Part shown: piece after piece, positions 23,896-35,898 of the stretch
Position numbering within the stretch: position 1 is the first letter of the stretch
How the letters are laid out: every line of letters begins with the position of its first letter
Assembly: GCA_021186555.1 (NCBI GenBank)
Contig: JAJKFL010000427.1
Coordinates: 22,059,238 to 22,123,237, forward strand
Length of the DNA: 64,000 nt
Direction: 5' to 3'
Origin: Reticulitermes speratus
Taxonomy: Eukaryota; Arthropoda; Insecta; Blattodea; Rhinotermitidae
Translations under genes and position numbers: made by a program
Notes under the pieces: model-generated
What the model saw: only the letters and a program-made list of their open reading frames with translations
Database searches by the model: none
Told to the model about the DNA's origin: nothing

Positions 23896-24139
23896 GCTCT
23901 CTTGTTTTAAAAAAGGGCTTTTGGTACTCACATCTTGAAGCAGGTAAAGTTAACAATGCCTGTTTTCTTCGTATTAAAATTCAAGAAAAATTATATCGAT
24001 GTTTCATATTGTGATAATACGAGTATTAGAATAGGAACACCAAATAATATATATCTTTCTCGAGCTCTGAATTGATGGTATTCATCTGTTGCGCCATCAT
24101 CAGTGAAGGCGCCCCTATGCCGTACCGTCACAAAAACCA

Positions 24140-24208
24140 TGCATGTACATGTATGTATGTATGTATGTATATATGTATACACATACACATATACATACAT
24201 ACACATCC
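24140..24208 (+). repeat. (GTAT)n and (CATA)n microsatellite
   Basis: GTAT repeats followed by partly complementary CATA repeats, able to form a hairpin. Confidence 0.85.
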
Positions 24209-24427
24209 AGCGCATTGTAGCTTAGCTGCAGTGACTAGTGACATCATACGAGTACAGCATAAACAAATCACGACGGCAGTCCAAACCACTGGCATAATCT
24301 CCGTACTGCAGCTCGTTGTTTCACAGGCATTTACTGCCTTTCTGAGTGTGTAAGAAACGTATGGTTCGTCTGAATGGAACTGTTTTCTGGCACCCTCATC
24401 TTCACGCAACCATTACATCTGATGTGG

Positions 24428-24945
24428 AGGAGAAATCTCTGTCACGTTAGGTGAGGGACATAGGCTGAGTGTGCTCGATAGCTGGGTGCCGAGGAAGTTA
24501 TTTGGGCCTAAGAGGGAGGAAATAGCAGGAGGATGGAGAACATTGCATAATGAGGAGCTTCATGATTTGTACTCCTCACCAAATATTATTGGCTTGATCA
24601 AATTAAGGATAATGAGATGGGGGGCATGTGACATGCATTGGGGAAGAAGAGAAACGCATGTAGGGCTTTGGTGAGGAAGCTTGAAGGAAAGAGACCACTT
24701 GGAATACCTACGCGTAGATGGGAGGATAAGTTTAAAACTATTTTAATGAAATTTGACGGGAGGGCGTGGACTGGATTAATCTGTCTCAGGATAGGTACAA
24801 GTGGCAGGCTCTTGTGACAACGGTAAGGACGTTCGAGTACCATAAAGTGCGGGGAATTTTTGACTAGCTGAGGAACTGGTAGCTTCTCAGGAAGGACTCT
24901 GCTGCCTGGAATTAGTCAGTCAGTCAATCAGTTAGTTAGTTAGTT
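24428..24945 (+). mobile_element. Family L LINE 3' fragment with (GTTA)n tail
   Basis: The longest clean 3' copy. It runs GGACATAGGCTGAGTGTGCT, ATGAGGAGCTTCATGATTTG, GATAATGAGATGGG and CTGGATTAATCTGTCTCAGG to CTTCTCAGGAAGGACTCTGC. It then enters GTCA/GTTA tetranucleotide repeats, which appear to be the element's 3' tail. Confidence 0.85.
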
Positions 24946-24946
24946 T

Positions 24947-25209
24947 TTTTATTACTGAAGGGCCCCGTAGAAGATGCTACGGACTCACAGCAGCCTTGAA
25001 GGCTTATTGTGCAACCCTGTGATGAAGATGATGAGGTTTTTTTTTCTGCGTTTCCATTTTAATGGAGCACCGGTGGAATGAAATTGACAGGGGAAACCCG
25101 AAGTGCAACTTTGTCCACCACAAATCCCACATGGACCGACCCAGTATCGAACCCTGGCCTCCGCGGTGAGAGGCCGGCGATTAGCCGCCTGAGCCATGGC
25201 ACGGCCGTC
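24947..25209 (-). mobile_element. SINE family C inserted in the (GTTA)n LINE tail
   Basis: Near full length. On the - strand it has head GCCGTGCCATGGCTCAGGCG, box B GGTTCGATACTGGG, body and an A-tail. GTTA repeats lie on both sides. Confidence 0.88.
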
Positions 25210-25210
25210 A

Positions 25211-25242
<32 letters not shown>
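25211..25242 (+). repeat. (GTTA)n microsatellite
   Basis: Continuation of the LINE tail after the SINE C insertion. Confidence 0.9.
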
Positions 25243-25669
25243 GGAGGAAACGTCGACGCAGAGTCAAATATGCAAGTTTTCGTTGTTATGTAGTTTTATT
25301 CTGATGGCAGCCTCTATTAACGATTGCTTTTAGGAGACTTCAGACCCATTTAACGTTAAGTGCCGAGTATTTCGGTCGAATGAGCAGTACTGAGAGATTA
25401 CGTGTTCAAAGATCTGCCTGCATACTGGTTATTCTGACTTAAGTCCGCTAGTTTTCCTCAACACCTCCAAATAAATGTGGAGATCTGCCTTAAATTGTGG
25501 CATATCCGATTCCTTCTAAATCCTTTCGAATGTATTATTCATTTCATATACTCTCAGTGAAAAATGTTACTGAGCTAGCGAAAGCGACTTTAAATAAGCC
25601 ATAAATACGTACAATTAATACTAAAGCCGCATATTGGTGTTCGTAGCTTTGTTATTATTCACATTAATT

Positions 25670-26050
25670 AAATAAAACCATAAAACAGACTTTCTTTATA
25701 TTAATGTCTATGAAATAAATTCGTAATACAATATCCTTATATTTCGACCTTTTACTGGTCATCATCAGGTTTTGGTGTGTATTTGAAGTAGTCGGGTGTG
25801 GGGTCCATTTGTGTAGAGTAGGCCCTATACAGTGCACAATATACAGTACAAGTGATATTTAACAAACACAGGTCTCTGCATTAAATGTCATTAACTTGTA
25901 TATACGTCTGTAATTGTATCTGTATAGAACACAAGCTATTTGAATCTATGAAACCAGACATCACAAGTTGATAAAAGTGTTTTCCTTCTGATGATGACCC
26001 TGTCAGAGGTCAAAACACATCGGGTATATGTTGCGAGTTTATTTTATGGA
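25670..26050. repeat. Inverted pair of hammerhead-like repeat units
   Basis: The left unit (- strand) reads CCTGATGATGACC...GGTCGAAA. The right unit (+) starts at about 25986 with CTGATGATGACC...GGTCAAAAC. The flanking sequence beyond each unit is also shared (ATTTATTTCATAGACA versus GTTTATTTTATGGACA). The right unit has lost the conserved G of GAAA. Confidence 0.5.
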
Positions 26051-26317
26051 CAGAAATGTCGACAAATTGTGTTTGGATGGTTTAATTTTGTTAATATACG
26101 CTACTAAAAATTTTTTTGTCGAGATTTCTCAGACAAAGCTAATGGCGAAGGCACATTTATTCCCAATGCCAATGAAATGTATGGCGTCAGGTATTGCCAT
26201 ATGTCTTATAGAGTGCATCTGGGTTCGACCAATTCGCAGACACTCTTATATGACGACTACTGTTATGTACACATGAACTCACTTTCGCAGTGTCCTGTCC
26301 ATTGGGTTCTAATTAAA

Positions 26318-26353
26318 TTACATTCCCCATCCCATTGAGGATGGGGAATGTAA
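26318..26353. repeat. Perfect 15 bp hairpin
   Basis: Arms TTACATTCCCCATCC and its exact complement around CATTGA. Too weak alone to call an element or a terminator. Confidence 0.85.
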
Positions 26354-27925
26354 CTGACATGAACTGTGACATATGTGAAATATGACATGAACTGAACATG
26401 ACATTGATCCATCAGTAAGTATTTCACTTTGTTTCCTATGATGGGACGTCAGCCTACGTCTCAAGCATCTTATTTCAACAGAGAATTCATAAAAGTTTGC
26501 AATTATATTAAAGCCTCTATTGATTATTGTACCATCAATAAAATATTTTGTGTTGGCTAAGAGATTCCGGCTAACAAACCCAGATCTTGGTATAACCTCT
26601 CTTTCAGAACGACGTGTGTCATGACTTATTATTTCCGTTCTGTTGCCTGTGATGTTGACTTTGCCAATCTGCTGTGATGTCGAGACCGTTCTTTCTTATT
26701 TTGCTGTATGCCTATATTGGTCAGAACGTAAGTTTACAATGCTTATATTTTGATTTCTTTTTTTTTTTTTAACTTTAATAACAGCAGTTTACTCTAATGA
26801 TAACAGTTCACATTTAATTTTACTGCTATCCCACTGCTTTCCCACATAGTCTGTACGACAGTTCAGACATTTGTCACATCGTGGTACGAGCTCGTCTATC
26901 GGCCAAAGTGCCACAAATGTTTCATTCTCGCGATCACATTTAAATATGTGCGGCCAAGAATTTGTTTCAGCACTGACAACAAATGATAATCACTCAATGA
27001 TTAATTCCCCTGATATAATCACAATCAGTGCAGGTTCTTCAGTCACGAAATTATACGCTATGTAAATTTATTTTCTGACCGATTGTCGTGTGTTTTCTGT
27101 ACTCAGTACTTACCTGTTATTAGAGTGCTGACAGGTGTGAAATATGTTGTTGTACATGTTACGTTGAATGTGTCTTGGAACTATAACGTCTTCATTAACT
27201 ATTCACTGACTGAATGTCTGTTTAAATGTATTATATCTTGCCGTTTTACTTTTTAGCCTGTATGTCTGCACTTACTAACTGTTCTCTGTGTTTTCAGCGA
27301 GTTTAATATTTTTTGTGATTCTGGGATTGCATTACGTTGAAGGACTGCGGAAATGACAGGTTGTGAATCCTTTCAGTAATAATTACTCAAATTAGAATAC
27401 CACAGTATTTTTCACATCATGTATTTAAACGAAATTTTTAAAAAAGAAAGTATATGATAAAAGTATAATTTCTCAGAAGAATATTGCTTTCCTTTGTATT
27501 CATGTTCTTAAGTTTCCCGTTTAAGTACTTGTGGTTTTCCGTAAAGCTATGTGTAACTAGATTCTTCCGTCAATGTACCAAGAAGGTAACCCAACAGACT
27601 ATAAAACAAACTGCACATAACAAGCAGGACTGGTGCATTTTCAGACTGGATTCAGAAGCCGTTGTGTGGTGTGGACAGCTTTTAGTGCAGTCGTCAGGTC
27701 TCAGCAATAACGAAATTAGCAAGAGATCTGCCGACTCTGTCGCTAACATTTATATTTGCTTTGGCTGACAGCCTGAAGTACGGCCGTTGTATTCAAGTCA
27801 TAGACCCGCAGATTTTCAGATTTGTGTTTTTTAAATTCTCCTTTCCACTGTTTCTCTAGCTCCACGGAAGAAAGGACTAGCCGTCCTTATTACTGGAAGC
27901 TAGAGTGTTTAAAAAACACTATTAT
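26354..27925. other. Unassigned AT-rich sequence
   Basis: Short direct repeats of GACATGAACTG at about 26355-26395; otherwise nothing. Confidence 0.5.
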
Positions 27926-28311
27926 TCAGACACCGAGTCCCAGTGTCGGCTTGTGTGCCTTTATAGAAGGGAGACCCTCTCTAATAAACATATAAGCAGG
28001 GAGTGTTCCATAAAGCGTCCTCGGGCTATCAGCCACAACATATCGGCGTCGAAGTCCAGCGTTTCGGCGACCTGCTTTATCTCCATCATCGGGGTTCATG
28101 TGAACAGGAACCGCCTCCATTTCATCAGAATGCGGCAGACCAATATGGAAGGAGCATGACTGGACGGACAACGGCAACGTACGTTTATCAAGGACTGGCG
28201 CTTCCATACTACATCCTTCTGATGGTGGAGACAGAGCATGACTCCGAAACGCTGGGCTTCGGCCCAGCTATGGTACGTCTGATAGCTCGAGAAGTGAAGT
28301 CTATGCGCTAG
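27926..28311. repeat. Inverted pair of hammerhead-like units with UUCG stem III
   Basis: The left unit (- strand, about 28035-28100) reads GATGATGGAG...GCCGAAACGCTGG. The right unit (+, from about 28210) reads CTGATGGTGGAG...CTCCGAAAC followed by GCTGGGC-TTCG-GCCCAGC, a perfect 7 bp hairpin. Overlapping frames on both strands are by-products of the inverted structure and are not called as genes. Confidence 0.45.
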
Positions 28312-28545
28312 GAAAGCTTCAAGTCTTAACATGGAACGCGTGAAGTATCCTACTTAAGGACAGAGGTATACATTCCCATTTCTAGTTAAAATGTCATTCA
28401 GTTTTTGGCGGGAGGTAGGCTGCGTGGCTCCCAGTAATGAGACACTTCTAATTATTCTTTCTCCTCTAAGATGGCGAGTGTCTCACAGCTAGAAACTAAG
28501 CTCTGTTTGGGCTCAAATTCCTGCAGATGTCCACATTTTCTAGTG

Positions 28546-29011
28546 CAGTGGTTCTCAACCGGTTTAACGCGAGCATTTGCCAAGTGGGCCTTGAGGCCAT
28601 GAATACAAGTATTATTATATGAAATTAAATATTAAAATTGAAATGTTAAAAGCGAAACAGTGATAAAAGTGTACCTTATGTGCGTGTGCGCGGTCGCACG
28701 TACACACACACGCAGACACACAAAGAAAGTTACGAAAGGAGACAGGGGTTCGAGGAATTGTTTGCTAAGCTGAGGGGCATCATTGTATAAAGTTTGGAAG
28801 CCACTGCTCTTAAAACGTCTTAAACTACTGTTTATATCAAGACAGAATGTTTCTGATTTTCGGTAATATTATGTTTTTATTTAACAAATGGCTTTATTTG
28901 AAAAAACCTACCCTTGTTATAAATTAGAGTTGTCTATTTTAAATCCAGTGTGCCCCAAAAGACGACTGAATATCCCAAGTGTGTCACGAGTACCAGAAAC
29001 TTGAACCACTG
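28546..29011. mobile_element. hAT-type non-autonomous element
   Basis: The left end is CAGTGGTTCTCAACC at 28546 and the right end is ...CTTGAACCACTG at 29011. The flanks TTCTAGTG (28538-28545) and TTCTAGTC (29012-29019) match at 7 of 8 positions, as for an old hAT target duplication. There is no coding frame. A second hAT-like end (TTTGGAAGCCACTG near 28795-28808) inside it hints at a nested or rearranged copy. A CA-rich patch lies at about 28680-28730. Confidence 0.8.
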
Positions 29012-29754
29012 TTCTAGTCTGCGGGATCGCCATGTCCTGACTCGTGTTCTATGACAATCATACTACAGTGTGGCCTGTAACTAACATCTTCTTTTATAGC
29101 TCTAAACGCTGTCCCTTTACTGCATACTAAGCAGAGTGCTTAGAACTCTGGACTAGATTAACTTGGAAGAGGTCGGTACCACTGGTGACAAAACGCAGTT
29201 ATTTTATGAGAAACACACGAGTCTGAAAAAACTCCTAATAGCCGCACAGTGGTATTGTACTGTAATTTCCAGTTAATTGAATTAATCTTTTGGAACTGAG
29301 TAGTAATAACTTGAATTAGCGCCAGTCCAGTTTCTGATCGCTCTGTGCTCACGCCTTTTGTTCAGACTTTCACTGTAACTGAAGAACCGGAATGAATGCC
29401 ACTATGTTAGAGTAGAAAATTCATCGTGATGAAAACACGTTGAATATTTAAAGAGCATGTACTCAAAATATTTAAAAATTAGGAATTTTTCATGCCATTC
29501 AGAATGGTAGTCCATGGTTATCGCGTGGAAATTTAGATGGGTGTAACGTTTGGAACATCTGTCAAGGCCTAACGTAATTTTATAACTTACTGAAGTGTTC
29601 AACTTGCATCTGTAATACTTCTAGGTTTCCCATACGATAATCATACTATTTCGTATCAGAAATTGTCGATATTGAAATAAGACACAAAATACAATTTTTT
29701 TGCATTTCTTTTTACGGTTGCGAAACCTGACAGCTGACTCCATACTTTTGAAAA

Positions 29755-30140
29755 CGGGATGCTAACGAGAATAGGCCTATTTATTGGGTGTAAGAGGGAC
29801 GAATTATCTGCTAACGGGAAGCCGGACAAAACTGCGTAGTTAAGAGCTACTCAGTTTCGACTCTTCCCCAAATATTGAAGCGAATATATAAAGGAGAATG
29901 AGATGCGGCAACGCGCAATGGGCGAATGAATGTTTCATTAAAAATTTTAGTCAGAAGACGTGGAGGAAGAAAATGGTTTGGGAGATTAAACGTAGAAGGA
30001 GGGATAATATTAAAATTGATATGTTGAATATAATATGTGAGGTTGTGGATTGGTTTTATCCGACTCAGGCCAGGTATCAGTAATTGGCTCCCTTGAACAT
30101 GATTATGTACTGTTTGGTTGCATAAACAGTGAGGGCCAGT
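29755..30140 (+). mobile_element. Family L LINE fragment
   Basis: Shows AAGGAGAATGAGATGCGGC, a ~150 bp coding remnant and GAGGTTGTGGATTGGTTTTA in family order. Confidence 0.65.
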
Positions 30141-32480
30141 ACGGTGACTGCAGGACGCTCTGCACTTAGTCCGACAAAGTGACAAACCTAATTGGTCACT
30201 GTCACAAAACCAGATCTCTATATTTAGGGTCAACTGCAAAATCATATATAATCTGAATTCACACCTGCTCCACGCTACAGACGGATAGAGAAACAAGAGA
30301 TACACGTATCTATGAATTTAATTGGCAAATGGTCTTGACTGCCTCCTGTACATTCCCATCTATAGTGTTTTCGTTTTTAATAAAACTGCTTTGCTTTATT
30401 AACAAAAATAAATCCAAAAAATAATAAATATAAGTATCTCCACTTCCAATTTATACATATAATTTTTAGTGTTTATCAGTCCGTCCATCATGCTCTGTAC
30501 CTTGCAAATTAATGATCATAACCGAAAAATGTACAATAATTACACAATCGATCATTTTAATGCAAAACTCGGGAAATCTGGGGCGCTGCAGTTACGTGAA
30601 GTAAGTTCAGTTCGAAAAACCACCTTGCGGTTATAGCAGCGTTGCTAGGACAGGAGGAAAAGAAAATATTGCCACTCAAGTGGTATGTCGGCCTGGTGTT
30701 TGTGGGGAAGAGCTGGCACGGACCGACTTCTGATGCATTGCGAGTGAAAACAAAACAGTCAAGTTAGACGGATATGACAGGCTGAACAGAAGGCGCCAGT
30801 GTGTACGTGTTGTGCGAGCAGTGTACGGCTTGTGTGTGTTGTGTGTCGCCATGTACATACAAAGTGTATTAACGTATGTGTGAGTGTTAGCCGCTAAGTG
30901 CATCTGCCAGCTCAGTGGCATTTCTGGTTTGTATTATACACTTTATAACCATTTCTGTGTTCGTCTTTCTTGTTTCTCTGCTTCTTCGTTTGCCTTACAG
31001 CTGTCCTTACGAAGGAAAAGCAAATTAAACCTGTGTTGTAAAAAATGGTATTTTCGGCATTGCGAGTGACGTCTGTAGTGGTAAGAAGACAATATGCTAC
31101 ATATAATGGAGTCGAAACAGCGTAATCTGTATAGTGATAAGTCTACAGACTGAAAAAATGAGAAATCATGGTTCGACTCCCGGAAGGGGCAAGAGATTTT
31201 TCTCTTCTTTAAAGTGTTTAGACCGGCTCTTTGGTTCACCCAGCCGTCTCTACAGTTGGTACCGGTACCGGTGGCTCTTTCCCCCGGGGGAATGTGGCTG
31301 GGGCATGAAGCTTGACCACTTAAATCCATCTAGTGCCGAGGTTAAAAATGAGTTGAGCAAATACCTCCAATTTCTCTTATGTCTTCATGGCGTGTACAGG
31401 GACCAGTTTGCCCTACCATTAAGTGTCAGTGCCGAAAATTCTGAAGAAGGTGCGGATTGAAGCTTGAAGACCTTGCTCGAGGCTTTGCCTAACAAGTGTG
31501 CTGTCGTCTGCAATATAAGTGGCTATGTCTCTTGTTTGTTATAGCTGCCTATTATAAAATAGTTTAATAGCTGACAGTAAAGAACACGAAAATACAGTAC
31601 TTGTGCTTGGCTGCCGTTACAAATCACATTGCAGTCTGCGTTTGTTTTGAATGGGGATAATGGCCAATAACGCTAAGGCTGTTGCTGTCATTACTTTTCT
31701 TGCTACGAATTCAAAATTTTACTCTTCGCTATAATATCGTACTCCATGTAAGTGCGACTGATTACAGTCATGGACAACTACAGGGTGATGCAGAAATTGT
31801 AAAAAATAAATCTTAAATCGCGAGGAGGGGCCACTGTTGAAATTGTTACATTATCTAGTGCGTACGACTGTATGACACCGGTATACCTTCGTCAAGGCTG
31901 CGGTCTTCCTTCGTTAGTTCAAAAGTCTGCCAATTTGCCATGGCAGTGCCTCCCAATCAGCAGAAAGCTGTAGGAATAAAAACCATACAAAATGAATATT
32001 TGTTTGAATCGTCCTGTGCATACTTACTTTCACGCATACATGTATGCATACACACACACACACTGACGTATATTTACCATTTTGCTCCCGATATTTTTAA
32101 TTCTAAGTGAAAAAATAGACGTTTCGTACCCACCGTAATACTGTGTTACTGCAGTTTGGTCACATATCCTCCTACAAAGTAACGAGTACATTGTCGGTGA
32201 TTCCAGGCATTCAACATTCACAACGCACAACTCGTACAACATAACACAGGAAAACTTCAACATCCTTGTGATAACTGCATAGAAGACCGGACTGCCTTTA
32301 ATTTTATATATAACAACAGATATGTAATTTTAACCTTTTATGTAAACATATTCCCTAGGATTTTACAGCTGAAAGAAATAATACCTAAATCCATTGGGAA
32401 CTAAGGTTTATTTTGCTTTTATGTGGATGTACTAACTTTTTAAAATTGAACAACAGATGTAAAGTCTATGTAAAAAAACG
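30140..32480. other. Unassigned except for SINE B at 31160
   Basis: GT-rich patch near 30800-30890. No gene recognised. Confidence 0.5.
31160..31420 (+). mobile_element. SINE family B
   Basis: Box B-like GGTTCGACTCCCGGAAGGGG, then TTTAGACCGGCTCTTTGG, GGTACCGGTGGCTCTTTCCC and CATCTAGTGCCGAG. Confidence 0.78.
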
Positions 32481-32483
32481 TTG

Positions 32484-32528
32484 ACCCCCTGAAGATGGCC
32501 TGTTATAGGCCGAAACATATGTAGGGGT
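32484..32528 (+). ncRNA. Hammerhead-ribozyme-like motif, best preserved
   Basis: Stem I ACCCC (32484-32488) pairs with GGGGT (32524-32528). The core is CTGAAGA (32489-32495), then one extra T. Stem II is GGCCT/AGGCC around GTTAT. GAAA (32512-32515) is followed by stem III ACAU/AUGU and the cleavage triplet GTA (32521-32523). All three helices and every core base expected of a type I hammerhead are present, apart from the extra base after GA. Downstream sequence to about 32590 resembles that after 45622, so both belong to one repeat family. Confidence 0.6.
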
Positions 32529-32689
32529 GATTGACTTGGTTATAACACTATAGTGCAAATGTTGGTATAATAAAACTTTTAATTAGTTAACAAGATGCAC
32601 GGTGAATACAACGTGACATTCATATTATTAGTGAAAGGCACGCTATGAAAGCCGATTGGGGATTGGAGTTCAGCTGCATTCCTTAACCT

Positions 32690-32875
32690 TGGCACTAAGT
32701 GGAGGCGAGTAGTCAGTTAGTTACACACCCCGGCAGGGGGTAACCCGGAGAAGCAGCCACCGGTGCCCACTAAATAGGAGATAGGGTGGGCACTAGAGAC
32801 GGCCTGGATGCTTGCGATAAGAGAAGACTCATCCTTAGCCCGGGAATCGCACTGCAGTACCTCGATTTTCAAGTC
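32690..32875 (-). mobile_element. SINE family B
   Basis: Reverse copy with GGCACTAAGTGGAGGCGAGT, CACCGGTGCCCACT and box B remnant CCCGGGAATCGCAC. Confidence 0.7.
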
Positions 32876-33339
32876 CGTAGCTGTCTTGATAATATAAAAT
32901 CAAATTCACAAGCAATTGCTTGCTGTTAATGGACATTTATGCCTACTGGTGAAGAGTCAGCACTGACCTGTACGCTGTATGAGTAAACAATGTTAAAGCT
33001 CACTCTTGGCTGTTAATAGAACCAGAGTAAGAGAAAACTGTCTATAGGCCTATTTAATGTATTACATGCCATATGTACGTTACGTAATATGTGGTTTGCT
33101 ATCGTAGACTAATAGTATTATTAAAAAGCATAAAACATAACCCTCTTCAAGCATTGTAAATACAGTCCACTGTTAGTTCTCGCGTGGAATGGTGGGTAGG
33201 GCTGCTTTCGGGGATATTACGAATTGTTCCAATAGACGTTCGGGAAAAATTATAGAGCGCAGAATATGTGTTTCATTCTTATCTCCAACTATTTTCGAAA
33301 CATTTTTCTCTGTAGTCGGTACTTACCGAGTTACGCTGG

Positions 33340-33480
33340 AGATGTAGGCATAAATCTATACAAGTCTTCGAAACAGAATTGATATGGCTCGACATTTATT
33401 CGTAAAATTTACCAGCATTAAGTTTGATGAAAGTCTGGTCAGTGGTCATCGAGTTGTAACGTGCTTACAGACGGACAGAA
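33340..33480 (+). repeat. Dispersed repeat D
   Basis: GGCATAAATCTATACAAGTC and the terminal ACAGACGGACAGAA match the family order. Confidence 0.45.
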
Positions 33481-33627
33481 AAGGCGGTTTTATAAGCGCT
33501 CCGCAGAGATGAGAACGCTCTCAGAAGTCTGGAAATACCTTCCAGTAAAGACACCGCATTTTAACTACCAAAACTGGAATACATAAAAGCAAACTTAAAT
33601 CTCAGTTCATGTGTAAAATGTCAGTTT

Positions 33628-33690
33628 AAGGTAGATGGTACACTCAGTAAGGTAGATGGTACACTCAGTAAGGTAGATGGTACACTCAGT
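33628..33690 (+). repeat. 21 bp tandem repeat, three copies
   Basis: AAGGTAGATGGTACACTCAGT three times without mismatch (21 bp unit), followed by CGCCCCC. Confidence 0.95.
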
Positions 33691-33829
33691 CGCCCCCAGC
33701 AGGCCTAAAGAATGCGCTTCAAGATGAAAACGTTCTCCCATTCGTGGCTTAGATTTACGCCCTAATCTTTCATTGATTGTTTCCATATGTTACATTAATC
33801 CTGGAAATCAAAGAGCTAACAGTTGACTT

Positions 33830-34060
33830 CCATATTTAACCCTCTAAACCTGGTGGTTTATTATGTACCACTAGGCTGAAGATTAAAACCTCTGCTTTTT
33901 ACCCCTATTTATTTGTTCCGTATGATTCTCAAAACAAACAGCCATTATTTTCCTACACAGCAGTCACCGATTTGTCTTTCTTGTGGAAGCGTTCTGTGTT
34001 CTTTTTTGCGGTATGCACTGAATCTTTATAGACATCATATAGTCGACACTAAGTGTATTT
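33830..34060 (+). repeat. Dispersed repeat E, copy 2
   Basis: See the copy at 18421. It shares TATGTACCACTAGG-like, CAAAACAAACAGCC and TTTTTTGCGGTATGCACTGA blocks. Confidence 0.5.
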
Positions 34061-34863
34061 TTTAAAATGTTAATATTGTGAATAAGCGGCTCGCAGGTTT
34101 CATTTTGGTAGAGTCGTGTGTTTTCTTATTGTGTGTAAGAATGTACCTGTCAATCATTGTACTACTAGCACGCGGTTAGTAGATTTCAGTATTTATGTCT
34201 GTATGTTTACGAATACTAATGAAAATACTACAGTAAACGGCAGATTGTCTTAAGAATGTGATGAAATTATAGCTACTAATTGCTTTAAAAATGCTAACAT
34301 TCTTGGATATAAATCAAGAATATTTTCTTTTAACTGTTACGGACTGCAACTGAATTGATTATACTCAATTAATAATTATTAAAGATCACTGGCAGTGAAG
34401 TATTACAAAATTGTTACTTCGCAATTTTTGTATGTAACAGTTTGTACGGAACAAAATAACGGGTTCAAAATTTATTCCTTGTGTGTTACTCCGTTTTACA
34501 CTTTTAATAAAACATGAAACATGTTCCGTTTTCTCAGCTCATTCCCACCACGTGAAAGTCGTTTTTCTGTACCACTTGTATTACCGCCGGGTAACCTAGT
34601 CGTTGAATTATAAGATCCGAGTTGCCGTTCCCTGCAGGGTCAAAGTATATTGTGTGTCTGCTAACTGAATTTCTGTAGTGTGGGCTAATTCGCTTGGAAA
34701 TAGCAAATTGTGAACTTGATATGTTTGTCAGTGTCTGCTAACAAACGTTTCTGTCAACTAGCATATTTTTTCGCCACTGTCACATGTTCCATCCTACTCA
34801 GATTGCGCCAAGAAATTATTTGACTTCCTCTTCTCGGCCAAGACTTAGTTAGTTAGTTTATTA

Positions 34864-34945
34864 TACAGGACATACACAAAGGAATGGTGCGGTTTTAATA
34901 ATGAACACTATTAAAACCGCACCATTCTTTTGTGTATGCCCTGTA
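34864..34945. mobile_element. Palindromic MITE, copy 1 (82 bp)
   Basis: Two 40 bp arms around an AA centre, with three arm mismatches. The ends read TACAGG...CCTGTA, so it may be a TA-inserting element starting CAGG. Nearly identical to 63735-63816. Confidence 0.85.
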
Positions 34946-35639
34946 TTTATGCATATGAGTTAAATTGCGCGTATTAATGTTTGTTTATTAGAACCTGTAT
35001 AATTTGTCGGTACTGCTGTAAATCCTTCCCCAAAATTCTGCCATATTATGCATTATCGTAATTTTTAAAATAATTTTGTTATGGTAACCAGAAATCAGTT
35101 TTTAATTTATAGTTTTCTGCCTTCACTCTATGTAAATAAAGCCTTTTCTATAAACCACTTTTGCAAGCACACCTGAATGCGTCACGTAGTGATACTATAT
35201 ACTGCTTTTTCTTGGGAGATGTGGTCACGGAAGTTACAGAGGTGTTCAATGTTTATACTGAATGTTACAAATGTAACTCTAAAATTTAATTTCTACCCTC
35301 CGCATTCCACTCCAGTAGAGCACAAGATTATTTAATATGTTGCTGTATCTTCCCTATGTATATCCAGTAACTGCGCATATTACACTATTGTTTACAATAA
35401 TGTTTGCTTTCATTACATATATATTTCTACTAATTCTGCTTGACTGAATTAAACAGTTTAATATTTCTTATTATAAATTGTGTCTCTGTTTGTCTTAAAA
35501 CATTTTATTTTAAACACTTCTCTTTTAGGTAGTTGGCCTACTGCTTAAACTCTTTTATATTGTGGGCTGTTTCTTCTTGATATTTCAAGTAATCAGTTCC
35601 GTAGAGTACAGTGCCTATACAGAAGCTAGTATGCTTTCA

Positions 35640-35735
35640 GATAGTCAAGAATCCACGCATTGTATGAAACCCGAAGTTTCATTACCCTACTCACAAGAGC
35701 CAGCCACTTACGCATATCCTGGTCTGGATGAATTA
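35640..35735 (-). mobile_element. Family L LINE 3' fragment, short
   Basis: ATGAAACCCGAAGTTTCATT and CACAAGAGCCAGCCACTT match the reverse 3' end of the family. Confidence 0.6.
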
Positions 35736-35898
35736 ATTGTTCTGCTTAATATATTCTTTACTTTGTTTCACGTGTGGATGTGTCTTTATATTTTAATTGT
35801 GTTTCTTAATTCTTACATCGTCTTTTTTATTTTGATTGAATATGTTTATTTGGCTCCATTAGTGATTTTTGTGTTCCCTTCGTTATGTGGTCACGGTT

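Larger units (their letters stand above)
20344..24139. other. Mostly unassigned, with two LINE ends and a microsatellite
   Basis: Outside 21215-21500, 22270-22455 and 23828-23890, no structure recognised. Confidence 0.5.

Noticed and set aside
24068-24120. Another possible hammerhead (CTGATGATGGCGC on the - strand)
   Set aside because: No GAAAC or second stem II strand follows at a plausible distance.
23542-24409. Cysteine/valine and tyrosine/valine-rich frames
   Set aside because: Translation of CA and GTAT microsatellites.
26318-26353. Rho-independent terminator-like hairpin
   Set aside because: No T-run and not a bacterial context.
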